Below, piece after piece: positions 1-9,000 of a DNA stretch of 64,000 nt. This DNA is from UBA5158 sp040389045 (GTDB taxonomy: Bacteria; Pseudomonadota; Gammaproteobacteria; DSM-16500). Every line of letters begins with the position of its first letter. Within the stretch, counting starts at the first letter, position 1. The notes beneath the pieces were generated by a model. It saw only the letters and a list, made by a program, of their open reading frames with translations. It had not been told where the DNA came from and searched no databases. Position numbers and translations under genes: made by a program. Location of the stretch: positions 89,722-153,721 of the forward strand of contig JAZKAT010000024.1 of the NCBI GenBank assembly GCA_040389045.1, read 5' to 3'.

Positions 1-467
1 AAATTATTGATGCCACCGCAGGACTAGGGCGGGATAGTTTTATTATTGCCAGTCTTGGCTTTCAAGTTGAAATGATAGAACGATCACCCATAATTAATGT
101 ATTACTCGCCGATGCATTGACCCGCGCAGCCAGTGATCCCGAAATAGCACCTGTGATTAATCGAATGCAACTTTTGCCAGGTAATGCGCTTACCCTATTA
201 CCTACACTCCCACCCGCTGATGTTATTTACCTGGACCCCATGTTCCCCAAACGCACTAAATCCGCGCTCGTTAAAAAAGAAATGCGGCTGTTTCATGAAC
301 TGGTTGGTGACGATCTTGATGCGGATCAATTACTTAAGATCGCGTTAACTTGTGCCGCCAAGCGTGTTGTGGTAAAACGTCCCAAGCTCGCGGCATATTT
401 GGCGGAATTAACACCTGATTACAGCGTGAAAGGCAACAGTAGCCGCTTTGATATTTATTTAACCTAG
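1..467 (+). CDS. rsmJ: 16S rRNA (guanine1516-N2)-methyltransferase RsmJ, 5'-truncated by the window edge
   Basis: The frame is open from base 3, so the gene begins upstream of the window and only the C-terminal ~154 residues are present. The visible start holds the SAM-binding stretch DATAGLGRDSF, and further on comes YLDPMFP, the catalytic DPMFP-type motif of the RsmJ/YhiQ family, which methylates G1516 of 16S rRNA. The family's usual C-terminal features (KRP, SSRFDIY) are also present. The internal ATG at 72 is not the true start, because the conserved SAM motif lies before it. The next gene, dedA, starts 7 nt after the stop. The assignment is firm; only the 5' end is unseen. Confidence 0.9.
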   Translation, partial: IIDATAGLGRDSFIIASLGFQVEMIERSPIINVLLADALTRAASDPEIAPVINRMQLLPGNALTLLPTLPPADVIYLDPMFPKRTKSALVKKEMRLFHELVGDDLDADQLLKIALTCAAKRVVVKRPKLAAYLAELTPDYSVKGNSSRFDIYLT

Positions 468-474
468 GAACAAC

Positions 475-1131
475 ATGGAATATTTGCATCCCTTGATTCA
501 TTTCATTTTGCATTTGGATCAATATCTCATCAATATGGTTGACCAATATGGCACATGGACGTATGCGATATTATTTCTCATTATTTTCTGCGAAACCGGC
601 TTAGTGGTATTGCCATTCCTGCCCGGTGACTCCTTACTTTTCGCCACTGGCGCACTGGCGGCAAGCGCCGGGGCACTCGATATTAATATTCTATTCGGAT
701 TACTGGTAGTGGCTTCCTTCACCGGCAATGCTACCAATTACTTCATCGGCAAACTGGCAGGACCAAAAGTTTTTTATTCCCCTGACTCGTTACTCCTGAA
801 TAAAAATCATTTAATTAAAGCCAGCGACTTTTATCGCCGCTATGGCGCTAAAACGATTATCATCGCCCGCTTCATCCCTATCATCCGCACCTTCGCCCCT
901 TTTGTTGCTGGTATAGGGTCCATGAATAAACGGTCATTTTTCACCTACAACTTGATAGGCGCTATTCTGTGGATAGGCGTTTTACTGTACACTAGCTACT
1001 TATTTGGCAACCAGCCTTTCATTAAAACCCACTTCTCAACCATTATAATAGCGGTCATTTTTATTTCATTAATACCAGCAATTGTTGAAATACTACGCCA
1101 AACCTGCCAAAAACCCGCTAAAATCATTTAA
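475..1131 (+). CDS. DedA-family inner-membrane protein
   Basis: This 218-aa polytopic membrane protein has the DedA/SNARE-associated signature: an acidic residue followed by LPFLPGD (about residues 36-55) and the RFIPIIRTFAPFVAG block (about 132-146) with its conserved arginines. DedA proteins are implicated in membrane-potential maintenance and in lipid-carrier (undecaprenyl phosphate) recycling. Length and hydrophobic pattern are normal for the family. The gene lies 7 nt after rsmJ and could be co-transcribed with it. The family is clear, but which E. coli paralog it matches best cannot be decided by eye. Confidence 0.88.
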   Translation: MEYLHPLIHFILHLDQYLINMVDQYGTWTYAILFLIIFCETGLVVLPFLPGDSLLFATGALAASAGALDINILFGLLVVASFTGNATNYFIGKLAGPKVFYSPDSLLLNKNHLIKASDFYRRYGAKTIIIARFIPIIRTFAPFVAGIGSMNKRSFFTYNLIGAILWIGVLLYTSYLFGNQPFIKTHFSTIIIAVIFISLIPAIVEILRQTCQKPAKII

Positions 1132-1241
1132 GGTAAAAAACGATATCTTGCAACCAACTGCAGCTAACGTGCTACCATTAGCAGTGATCTAGACAAAACT
1201 TTCCAGATCATGCAAAATGCTCGCCACACAAAGGTGCCCCC

Positions 1242-1712
1242 ATGGCAATAATTTTAACTTTGCACGGGCCCAATTTAAATTTGCTAGGTGTTCGCGAACC
1301 AGAACAATACGGCAATGAAACATTGGGCAGCATAGATACACGACTATTTGACTTAGCCAACCAGCTAGGGCATTCGCTGTCGTCCCTGCAAAGTAACAGT
1401 GAGGCGGAGCTGACTAATCAACTGCACGCCACGACTGCGGATTTTATTATTTTTAATCCCGCGGCATTCACCCATACCAGCATTGTGTTACGCGATGCGT
1501 TACTGGCAATTGCCAAACCCTTTGTCGAAGTACATATATCCAATATATTCCGACGTGAAAGCTTCCGTCAGCATTCTTATTTTTCCGATATCGCCATAGG
1601 CACCATCAATGGCCTGGGCGCGGAAGGATATTTGCTGGCGCTGCGTTACGCCCATATTTATCTATCAGGAGTTAACAACGTATTATGGACATGCGAAAAA
1701 TCCGCAAACTAA
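1242..1712 (+). CDS. aroQ: type II 3-dehydroquinate dehydratase
   Basis: AroQ converts 3-dehydroquinate to 3-dehydroshikimate in the shikimate pathway. The 156-aa protein starts with the HGPNLNLLG motif and has the catalytic tyrosine in REPEQYG (Y23), the FNPAAFTHTS block (N72, H78) and VEVHISNIFRRE with the catalytic His98. The last ~10 residues (about 147-156) look like a non-conserved tail that reads through the start of accB, giving a 28-nt overlap. The order aroQ-accB-accC is the classic gammaproteobacterial arrangement. Confidence 0.95.
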   Translation: MAIILTLHGPNLNLLGVREPEQYGNETLGSIDTRLFDLANQLGHSLSSLQSNSEAELTNQLHATTADFIIFNPAAFTHTSIVLRDALLAIAKPFVEVHISNIFRRESFRQHSYFSDIAIGTINGLGAEGYLLALRYAHIYLSGVNNVLWTCEKSAN

Positions 1713-2155
1713 TCGAGCTCATCCAGGAAACGGGTGTTGCTGAAATTGAAATTCGCGAAGGCGAGGAATCAGTTCGCATCAGTCGCGTCACTAACGTGGC
1801 GCCAACCATGATGGCAGCCCCTATGCAACAACAACACTATGCGCCAGCCCCAGTTCCAACCCTGGCCCCTGCCGCGCCGGTCGCTGCAGCAGCAGAACCC
1901 GCACCAGCAGTCGTTGAAAACAAACACACAGTCAAAGCCCCTATGGTTGGCACCGTTTATTTTGCGCCTTCCCCAGGCGCCAAGGCATTTATTGAAGTGG
2001 GCCAGCAAATTAAATCCGGCGACACGCTTTGCTTGATTGAAGCCATGAAAATGTTTAATCAAATTGAAGCCGACAAATCTGGAAAGGTGACGGCTATTTT
2101 AGTGCAAAGCGGTAGCCCGGTTGAATTTAATGAACCGCTGGTTGTCATTGAATAA
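1685..2155 (+). CDS. accB: biotin carboxyl carrier protein of acetyl-CoA carboxylase
   Basis: AccB carries the biotin that is carboxylated by AccC in the first step of fatty-acid synthesis. The 156-aa protein has the usual N-terminal MDMRKIRKLIELI segment, an Ala/Pro-rich linker (about residues 42-80) and a C-terminal biotinyl domain with EAMKMFNQIEAD; the biotinylated lysine is K122. The motif reads EAMKMF rather than the more common EAMKMM, a tolerated change. The start at 1685 is chosen because MDMRKIRKL matches the family N-terminus. It overlaps aroQ by 28 nt and is followed 23 nt later by accC. Confidence 0.96.
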   Translation: MDMRKIRKLIELIQETGVAEIEIREGEESVRISRVTNVAPTMMAAPMQQQHYAPAPVPTLAPAAPVAAAAEPAPAVVENKHTVKAPMVGTVYFAPSPGAKAFIEVGQQIKSGDTLCLIEAMKMFNQIEADKSGKVTAILVQSGSPVEFNEPLVVIE

Positions 2156-2178
2156 CTGCAAGCAAAGAGAAAATTACC

Positions 2179-3519
2179 ATGTTAAATAAAATCGTCATTG
2201 CTAACCGCGGTGAAATCGCTTTACGTATTCTCCGCGCCTGTAAAGAATTAGGCATTAAAACCGTTGCCGTACACTCCACCGCTGACCGTGACTTAATGCA
2301 CGTTAGAATGGCGGATGAATCCGTCTGCATAGGACCGCCCCCCGCCAGCGAAAGTTATCTCAGTATTCCCGCCATCATCAGCGCGGCCGAAATAACTGAC
2401 GCGGTGGCAATTCATCCGGGTTATGGATTTTTAGCGGAAAATGCTAATTTCGCTGAGCAAGTTGAAAAAAGCGGTTTTATTTTTATTGGCCCACGCCCCG
2501 ATACCATTCGTGAAATGGGTGATAAGGTCGCCGCGATCAATGCCATGAAACGCTTGGGCATTCCCTGTGTGCCAGGGTCAAGTGAACCTATTGATGATGA
2601 TGACGCAAAGACCGTCAAAATGGCGCGTGAAATTGGTTATCCTATCATTATCAAAGCCTCCGGCGGCGGTGGTGGCCGCGGCATGCGTGTAGTGCATACC
2701 GAATCGCATTTGCTAAACGCCATTTCCATGACCCGCAATGAAGCGCGCGCGGCGTTTAATAACGATAAAGTTTATATGGAAAAATACCTGCAAACACCGC
2801 GCCATATTGAAATTCAAGTCATGGGCGATGGTCAAGGTAATGCTGTGCATTTAGGCGAACGCGATTGCTCTATGCAGCGGCGTCATCAAAAAATTCTCGA
2901 AGAAGCACCCGCACCGGGTATTACCCGCGAACAACGTCAGGCGATAGGCGAACGTTGCGCGCAAGCTTGTCGCGACATGAATTACCGTGGTGCTGGCACC
3001 TTTGAATTTTTATATGAAAACAAAGAATTTTATTTCATTGAAATGAATACGCGCGTGCAGGTTGAGCATCCCGTCACGGAAATGATTACCGGCATCGATA
3101 TTGTGAAAGAACAATTAAGCATTGCCGCTGGCAACAAATTGAGTTTCACCCAAGCCGACATTCACTTCAGGGGCCATGCCATTGAATGTCGTATTAACGC
3201 GGAAGATCCGCGCACGTTTACGCCAAGCCCTGGCACCATTACTTATTTTCACGCGCCTGGCGGCCCAGGTATTCGGTTGGATTCGCATATTTATAGCAAT
3301 TATAAAGTCCCGCCTTATTATGATTCACTCATCGCTAAAGTCATCGCGCATGGTGAAACCCGTGAACTGGCGCTCGCCAGAATGCGTAACGCCCTGGATG
3401 AAATGGTAGTGGATGGCATCAAAACTAATTTGCCTTTACACCAGGACATTTTACGCGGCAATACTTTTCAACAAGGCGGCGCCAACATTCACTACCTTGA
3501 ACAATGGTTGAATATGTAA
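2179..3519 (+). CDS. accC: biotin carboxylase subunit of acetyl-CoA carboxylase
   Basis: AccC is the ATP-dependent biotin carboxylase that charges AccB. The 446-aa product has the ATP-grasp architecture: N-terminal IVIANRGEIALRI, the glycine-rich nucleotide loop KASGGGGGRGMRVV starting at K159, HIEIQVMGDG, and the catalytic block EMNTRVQVEHPVTE with R292. Length is normal (E. coli 449 aa). The stop overlaps the prmA start as TAATG, so the two are probably translationally coupled. Confidence 0.97.
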   Translation: MLNKIVIANRGEIALRILRACKELGIKTVAVHSTADRDLMHVRMADESVCIGPPPASESYLSIPAIISAAEITDAVAIHPGYGFLAENANFAEQVEKSGFIFIGPRPDTIREMGDKVAAINAMKRLGIPCVPGSSEPIDDDDAKTVKMAREIGYPIIIKASGGGGGRGMRVVHTESHLLNAISMTRNEARAAFNNDKVYMEKYLQTPRHIEIQVMGDGQGNAVHLGERDCSMQRRHQKILEEAPAPGITREQRQAIGERCAQACRDMNYRGAGTFEFLYENKEFYFIEMNTRVQVEHPVTEMITGIDIVKEQLSIAAGNKLSFTQADIHFRGHAIECRINAEDPRTFTPSPGTITYFHAPGGPGIRLDSHIYSNYKVPPYYDSLIAKVIAHGETRELALARMRNALDEMVVDGIKTNLPLHQDILRGNTFQQGGANIHYLEQWLNM

Positions 3520-4400
3520 TGGCGTGGCGGGAAATTCATATCACCACCACCGCAGCGCATGTTGAAATGCTGAGTGAACAAATGACTCAACTGGGTGCGC
3601 AGGCTTGCACGCTGCACGATGCTGGCAATCAACCGATTTATGAACCCGCGCCCAATCAACCAGCGCCCGTGTGGCCAGACATCAAATTGGTGAGCTTGTT
3701 TGATGATGAACACGATTGCAGTGAAGTTTATGCTTATCTCAACCATCAGCAAGCTGCTGGCAGTATTATTGATTTCACTTCTCAGGTATTGGCTGATGAA
3801 GATTGGGAACGCCGTTGTCTTGATGATCTTCAGCCTATGCGTTTCGGTAAACGCTTATGGATTTGTCCTAGCTGGTTAACGCCGCCTGATCCTCAAGCAA
3901 TTAACATCATTCTGGACCCTGGCCTCGCTTTTGGTACTGGCACCCATCCCACGACCGCTTTATGTCTGGAGTGGTTAGATGAAAACTTCATACCCGGCCA
4001 AACCGTCATTGATTATGGTTGTGGTTCAGGGATTTTAGCCTTGGCCGCATTAAAATTGGGGGCTTCAAAAGCCATTGCCATCGATTATGATGACAAAGCT
4101 TTGCAGGCAACACGCGAAAATGCGACCCGAAATCAGGTCGAATCTACCCTGGAAACCTATCTCCCGGATGGCTACTCCGGTGAAAAAGTTGATTTATTAA
4201 TTGCAAATATATTAGCCCAACCCCTCATTGAGATGGCCAGAAAGCTGGCTAACTTACTCAAACCCGGTGGAAAAATCCTATTATCGGGCATTTTAAAAGA
4301 ACAAATTGGCCAGGTTAACACCGCTTACAGCCCTTGGATTCTCACGCAAGCCATTGTTTTTAAAGAAGAATGGTGTAGATTAGTCGGGGTTCGTCAATAA
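3519..4400 (+). CDS. prmA: ribosomal protein L11 methyltransferase
   Basis: PrmA trimethylates ribosomal protein L11 with SAM as donor. Starting at the ATG at 3519, which overlaps the accC stop as TAATG, the protein is 293 aa, the same length as E. coli PrmA. An in-frame ATG at 3504 exists but would overlap accC further and adds no conserved residues. The SAM-binding motif DYGCGSGILALAALKLGA lies at about residues 165-182, and the family-typical NILAQPL is near residue 230. In E. coli dusB sits between prmA and fis; here that slot is a 196-bp non-coding stretch. Confidence 0.95.
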   Translation: MAWREIHITTTAAHVEMLSEQMTQLGAQACTLHDAGNQPIYEPAPNQPAPVWPDIKLVSLFDDEHDCSEVYAYLNHQQAAGSIIDFTSQVLADEDWERRCLDDLQPMRFGKRLWICPSWLTPPDPQAINIILDPGLAFGTGTHPTTALCLEWLDENFIPGQTVIDYGCGSGILALAALKLGASKAIAIDYDDKALQATRENATRNQVESTLETYLPDGYSGEKVDLLIANILAQPLIEMARKLANLLKPGGKILLSGILKEQIGQVNTAYSPWILTQAIVFKEEWCRLVGVRQ

Positions 4401-4499
4401 AGTTGTCAATTTCATTTAATAAGCCTATCATTAGTCACATGGAAGTATTGACGCTTAATGGTATTTTGCATGTTCTCGCATCAACCCTTCTTTTTTGAA

Positions 4500-4528
4500 T
4501 TGATCGAACAAAGAACAACTGTTATAAT
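4500..4528 (+). promoter_or_regulatory. predicted sigma70 promoter of fis
   Basis: A -35 element TTGATC (4500-4505) and a perfect -10 TATAAT (4523-4528) are separated by exactly 17 bp, 68 nt upstream of the fis start codon. Spacing and -10 match are close to consensus, so fis probably has its own strong promoter independent of the acc-prmA genes. Confidence 0.7.
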
Positions 4529-4596
4529 ACTCCTTCGTTAAATACGGCTTAAAGATTTACATACTTCATTTAAGTTATTTTTTTGAGAGACAGACT

Positions 4597-4902
4597 ATGG
4601 CTAACAATACATCTGAAGCAACCGAAATGTTGCAACAAAAAGCGGCTACAGCTTTCAACGTAGCGCACAAGAACCAGCCGCTGCATGACAGCGTCAGACA
4701 AGCACTGGAAAGTTATTTCCAACAGTTAAAAGGCCAAGTGCCCAATAACTTGTATGAAATGGTGCTGGCTGAAGTTGAAATGCCATTGATGGAAGCAGTG
4801 ATGGATTATACGAAAGGTAATCAATCACGCGCTGCTATTTTACTTGGCATTAGCCGTGGTACCTTGCGCAAGAAACTTAAAATCTATGGAATGTTAGATT
4901 AA
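4597..4902 (+). CDS. fis: DNA-binding protein Fis
   Basis: Fis is a small nucleoid-associated protein that bends DNA and regulates many promoters. The 101-aa protein has the Fis-type C-terminal helix-turn-helix (about residues 76-98, NQSRAAILLGISRGTLRKKL), preceded by the dimerisation helices. It follows prmA as in other gammaproteobacteria, but without dusB between them. In Legionella, Fis paralogs are known to regulate effector genes, so its position just upstream of icmH-icmF is of interest, although linkage alone proves nothing. A hairpin with a T-rich tail follows at 4937-4976. Confidence 0.94.
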   Translation: MANNTSEATEMLQQKAATAFNVAHKNQPLHDSVRQALESYFQQLKGQVPNNLYEMVLAEVEMPLMEAVMDYTKGNQSRAAILLGISRGTLRKKLKIYGMLD

Positions 4903-4936
4903 TTTCTAAGCTTTCCTGAAATTTTAATTTTAATAG

Positions 4937-4976
4937 ACATCGAGTGAATAATTCTTATTCACTCGATGTTTTGTTT
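4937..4976 (+). terminator. Rho-independent terminator after fis
   Basis: A perfect 15-bp inverted repeat (ACATCGAGTGAATAA, 4937-4951; complement 4955-4969) with a 3-nt loop is followed by TTTGTTTTG. It lies 35 nt after the fis stop and should end fis transcription. Confidence 0.85.
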
Positions 4977-5000
4977 TGCTATATAAATTTATCTTTTGAT

Positions 5001-5141
5001 AGGGGCTATTGAAATTCGCTAGGCTGAGACGGAAAGCATTGATATTTGAGCACCGCAGCGCAGTTTACCTAAGTAAATGAGCAGCGGAGCGCAGAATATC
5101 AATGCTTTCCGGCCAGCATAGTAGAATTGTCAATAGCCCCT
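5001..5141. repeat. 141-bp interrupted palindrome (MITE-like or RNA-hairpin element)
   Basis: The outer arms AGGGGCTATTGA (5001-5012) and TCAATAGCCCCT (5130-5141) are perfect complements, as are the inner arms GGAAAGCATTGATATT (5031-5046) and its complement (5095-5110). The centre (about 5047-5094) holds further imperfect complementarity around CCGCAGCGCAG and CAGCGGAGCGC. The whole unit would fold into a long cruciform or hairpin. It has no coding potential and sits between the fis terminator and icmH. Terminal inverted repeats and size fit a MITE or palindromic repeat unit, but no second copy was noticed in this window. Confidence 0.7.
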
Positions 5142-5144
5142 ATG

Positions 5145-5150
5145 TATAAT
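5145..5150 (+). promoter_or_regulatory. candidate -10 element of icmH-icmF
   Basis: TATAAT lies 38 nt before the icmH start, 3 nt outside the end of the palindromic element. A convincing -35 at 16-18 bp is not visible; that position falls inside the right arm of the palindrome, so the element may contribute to or shape this promoter. Confidence 0.35.
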
Positions 5151-5187
5151 CCCTTAATGCTTTTTTTTTAGGGAAGATGAAATAGCA

Positions 5188-6072
5188 ATGGTTACCATCA
5201 TAAATGAACAAGTTTCTAATGATGACAAAGAATTAACCGAGACTTCTTATCATCCTCAGAACGAACCACAAACACGGAAGTCACTGCCAGCAAAAGCTGC
5301 AGATACCTCCTCTCAATTACTCCTGTCCGGCAAATTCGTTACGCATACCGCCAAATCTGGTTTGAATCCACTTGTTGATACCTCCGCCTATTTATTTTCA
5401 ATCATGGGCAAGTTGAAACAAATGAAATCCTATCGGCACTTGACCAAGTTGCGCAAAGAACTCATACGCGAAATTAACAATTTTCAGGATGTCGCCAAAT
5501 CTCATGGCTACAGCTCGGAATATATTCTCGTCAGCCGTTACGCATTATGCGCCACCCTGGATGACATCATTACCAACACCCCGTGGGGTGCGCAAGGTCA
5601 ATGGGACAGTCATACCTTGTTAGCGGCGTTTAACCAGGAATCCATTAATCAGGAACGTTTTTTCGTTATCATGGAACGTTTAGTCAAAGATCCCAATCTG
5701 TATATTGATATTATGGAATTCATGTATATTTGTTTGAGCCTGGGTTTCAAAGGGCATTATCGCGCAAGTGAATTTAACAATAGTCAGCTGGAACAGATTA
5801 CCAATTCACTTTACAAACGCATCCGCGCTTATCGTGGTGAGTTTTCCAAAACACTATCGCCATACCAAATTAAGCCGACGGCCAGCGCCGCGAAACAGGG
5901 CACGAAAAATATGCCGTTATGGGTGAGCATTTTATTGATCGCCAGCGTAAGCCTAGCCATATTCGCTGGTATTCGTTACTTGCTTAACGTGACTTCCACA
6001 GAAGCTTATCAAGACTTAACCAGCATGGGAAAAATAACGTCTTATGAAACCAACGATCAAACAACTGAGTAG
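5188..6072 (+). CDS. icmH: type IVB secretion protein IcmH/DotU
   Basis: IcmH (DotU) is an inner-membrane protein that, with IcmF, stabilises the Dot/Icm core complex; it is homologous to TssL of type VI secretion. The 294-aa product has a polar N-terminus of about 60 residues, a helical DotU domain (NPLVDTSAYLFSIMGKL onward, with ALCATLDDIITNTPWG and FMYICLSLGFKGHYR), and a single C-terminal transmembrane helix (about 244-266). These are diagnostic IcmH/DotU features. It overlaps icmF by 29 nt, indicating coupled expression. The absence of other type VI genes and the nearby dot/icm genes decide for IcmH over TssL. Confidence 0.93.
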   Translation: MVTIINEQVSNDDKELTETSYHPQNEPQTRKSLPAKAADTSSQLLLSGKFVTHTAKSGLNPLVDTSAYLFSIMGKLKQMKSYRHLTKLRKELIREINNFQDVAKSHGYSSEYILVSRYALCATLDDIITNTPWGAQGQWDSHTLLAAFNQESINQERFFVIMERLVKDPNLYIDIMEFMYICLSLGFKGHYRASEFNNSQLEQITNSLYKRIRAYRGEFSKTLSPYQIKPTASAAKQGTKNMPLWVSILLIASVSLAIFAGIRYLLNVTSTEAYQDLTSMGKITSYETNDQTTE

Positions 6073-9000
6073 TAACCTCGCGGCCAAAAAACAGTTTTAT
6101 CCCATTATTATTTTTAGCATCATCGCGCTGCTGATCTGGTATTGCGGCCCATTGATTTCAATCGCCGATGCGACACCTTTGATAGAACCGGAAAAAAGAT
6201 TTTATACCATCGCGGCGGTGGTACTGGCCTGGATTTTGAAGATTAATTTTCTGGACAGTAAAGAACAGCCAGCTACTTCTACCCCACTGGCGTCCATCAA
6301 TCCAGAACTCGCCAAAAAAATTCAATCCATTGAAAGCCGTTTTCAGGGTGCGATGCGTTTTCTAAAAAAAACCGTGATCAACAAACATGACAAAAACGTC
6401 AGTTTATATCATTTACCCTGGTATTTATTAATCGGCCCCGCCAATGCCGGCAAAACCACCTTATTAGCCAATTCCAATATTAATTATATTCTGGCTAAGC
6501 AATTTAAAAATGAAAATATTAAAAATATCCCCCCTTCTGATGTGTGTGACTGGTGGGTAACACGTGATTCCGTGATGGTCGATGTACCTAGCAGTTATCT
6601 TTACGCCAAACAAAAAACCATGGCGCCAGCCAATTCCACCCAACCAAAAAATCCTTCTGCTTATGCGCTCTGGCAAAACTTTTTAGTTCTCATCAAGAAA
6701 TACCGCGGTAAAAAAGCCTTAACCGGCGTGGTGCTCGCTCTGCCCGTGTCAGACCTTATGTCAGCACCCAATAAAGAACGTGCTTTCGCCGAACTAAAAC
6801 AACAACTCCTGGAGTTGCGGGAACAGTTTGGCAGCAATTTACCGTTCTTTTTGACAATCACCAAATGCGATCAGCTCCCTGGTTTTATGGATTTTTTCAG
6901 CGATAGCGGCAGCGATGAATTATCGCAGGCCTGGGGTGTTACCTTACCTACGCTTAAAGATAATGAAAGCCTGGCAGAAATGTTCACCAATCGTTTTAAC
7001 GCATTGATTAAGCGTTTAAACAAACAATTAATCTGGCGCCTGCACCAGGAAAGAAATCCATTCACCCGCCCTCAGATAAAAGATTTTCCGCTGCAAATCG
7101 AGCGCTTGAAAGAAAATGTTTTAGCGACGCTAAAAATTATCGCCCCGGAATCCGGCTTTAATCTGCAAGGCGTTTACCTGACTAGCGCCATGCAACAAAT
7201 GGCGGAAGAACAAACTACTCATTTGCAAGCCGCATCCAGCATGTCGCCACAATCCTTAATATTGCGCGCGCCATCTATGCCGACTCGCGCTTACTTTGTC
7301 AGACAATTGTTATTACAAGCCTTGTTAGCCACCGCGGACCAGGCGCCTTCCCGCATGGGCATGACATTTAATTTTAACTGGCGCAATAACCCCGCTATAT
7401 ATACTGTTTCTATTTGCACCGCCGTGTTAGCCGCGGGCTTTCTTGGCAATGAATTACGGCATAGCATCAAACAAACTTATGCCATTCGCGATGGTTTATC
7501 GCAATATCAAAGTGATGTGCAGCAAGCCAGCCAGCAAACGCCGCATTTGGCAAAAGCCTTATCGTTGATGAATGCATTACAGCAAACCGCCGCTGGCAGC
7601 ACCGTGTTACCTTACACAGATCGCGCCCAACAAAGCGCGGCCGCCGCTTATCAACAAGCGTTAAAAACTATCGTCCTACCGCAGATTCGCTACGACCTTG
7701 AAAATTATCTGACAACGACTAATAACAAAAATCCGGAAGGTTTGTATGTGGCGTTAAAAGCTTATTTAATGCTAGGCGCGGGCCAACATTTACAACCTGA
7801 TTTTGTGTTTAATACGCTACAGAAAATTAATCCTGAACTTTTTAACAAAAAGAACAGCACTGAATTAAGCAGCCATATCCACGCCGCGTTAAATACCGCG
7901 TGGCAACCCATGGAATTGGATCAAATCCTGGTGGCACGCGCGCGCAAACGGTTGACGAACTTAATGCCGCTAGACTTGAGTTACGCTATCGTGAAAAGTA
8001 TTCCTGCTTATCACTTGAAAAATACGATCAGCCTGGAAATTAATCCCGATGAACATTCAACCCTCATCAACAAGGAAATTTCTTATCAAGTTCCCAAAAT
8101 TTTCACTGCTGAAGCATTTCAGGATGTTTATGACCGCAGGATAGTGGCTGCGGCGCGTGAAGTCACGGAAGGCAGCTGGGTATTAGGCGGCGCGTCAACG
8201 GCAGCCAATACGGAAAATCTGACTGATCAGTTACGCAATTTATATGTAGCAAATTATATTTCGACCTGGGAAAACATCCTGCAGAACGTGCAACTGCTAA
8301 CACCCACCACACTGGCGCAAGTCGATGCGCAATTGGTTAGTTTAGCTCATGATAATTCGCCGTTATTGCAACTCTTGATCGCGGTTAAAGAAAATACTTC
8401 ATTTGGGCCTATCACTAATGCCAGTCCAAAGCTGGCTGCAATCAATACTTTTGTTGCTGGTTCAAGCACCCAGGAAAATAGCGCTTTATATAAAACATTT
8501 GTCGCGCTAAACCAGGCGCATGCCAGTCTGGAGTCTGTGCTAGGCGCGGGTGATGTCAACGCCGCGGCGTTTAAAGCGGCAGCCGCACACATGAAAAACC
8601 CTATCACCAGTACCGACTTTATTACGGTGTTATTCAATACCGCGGACAACACACCCGCGCCATTGAAATACTGGTTAAATAATCTGGCTAGCAAAAGCTG
8701 GCATATAATTTTGCAAAACTCCGCCCAGTATATTGAACAACATTGGGAAAACAGTGTAATCACTACGTATAACTCGCAACTCGCGAACCGTTATCCCTTC
8801 TCGGCGACGGCCAGCAAAGAAGTTTCGCTGGAACAATTCACCAAGTTTTTAGGAACGCATGGTGTAATAACCAGTTTTTATCAAAATTATCTGCAACCCT
8901 TCGTCGACACTAACCCACACGGCTGGTACTGGAAAAAAGTCAACAATGACCAAATTCCTTTCTCGCGCAATGCCTTGAATAATTTTGAACGGGCCGCAGA

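Noticed and set aside
1839..2036. Open frames inside accB on both strands (1839-2036 plus, 1769-2062 minus)
   Set aside because: They are shadows of the Ala/Pro-rich linker and biotinyl domain of accB, with no conserved sequence or ribosome-binding site.
5150..5160. A PmrA-like half-site (CTTAAT) upstream of icmH, and TTAA-rich sequence upstream of dotM and the 49316 gene
   Set aside because: PmrA boxes are tandem half-sites at fixed spacing; only single TTAA half-sites or wrong spacings were found, which are common in AT-rich gaps.
8347..8763. A 138-aa minus-strand frame inside icmF
   Set aside because: It is antisense to a well-conserved part of icmF and lacks a start signal; the hydrophobic content is incidental.
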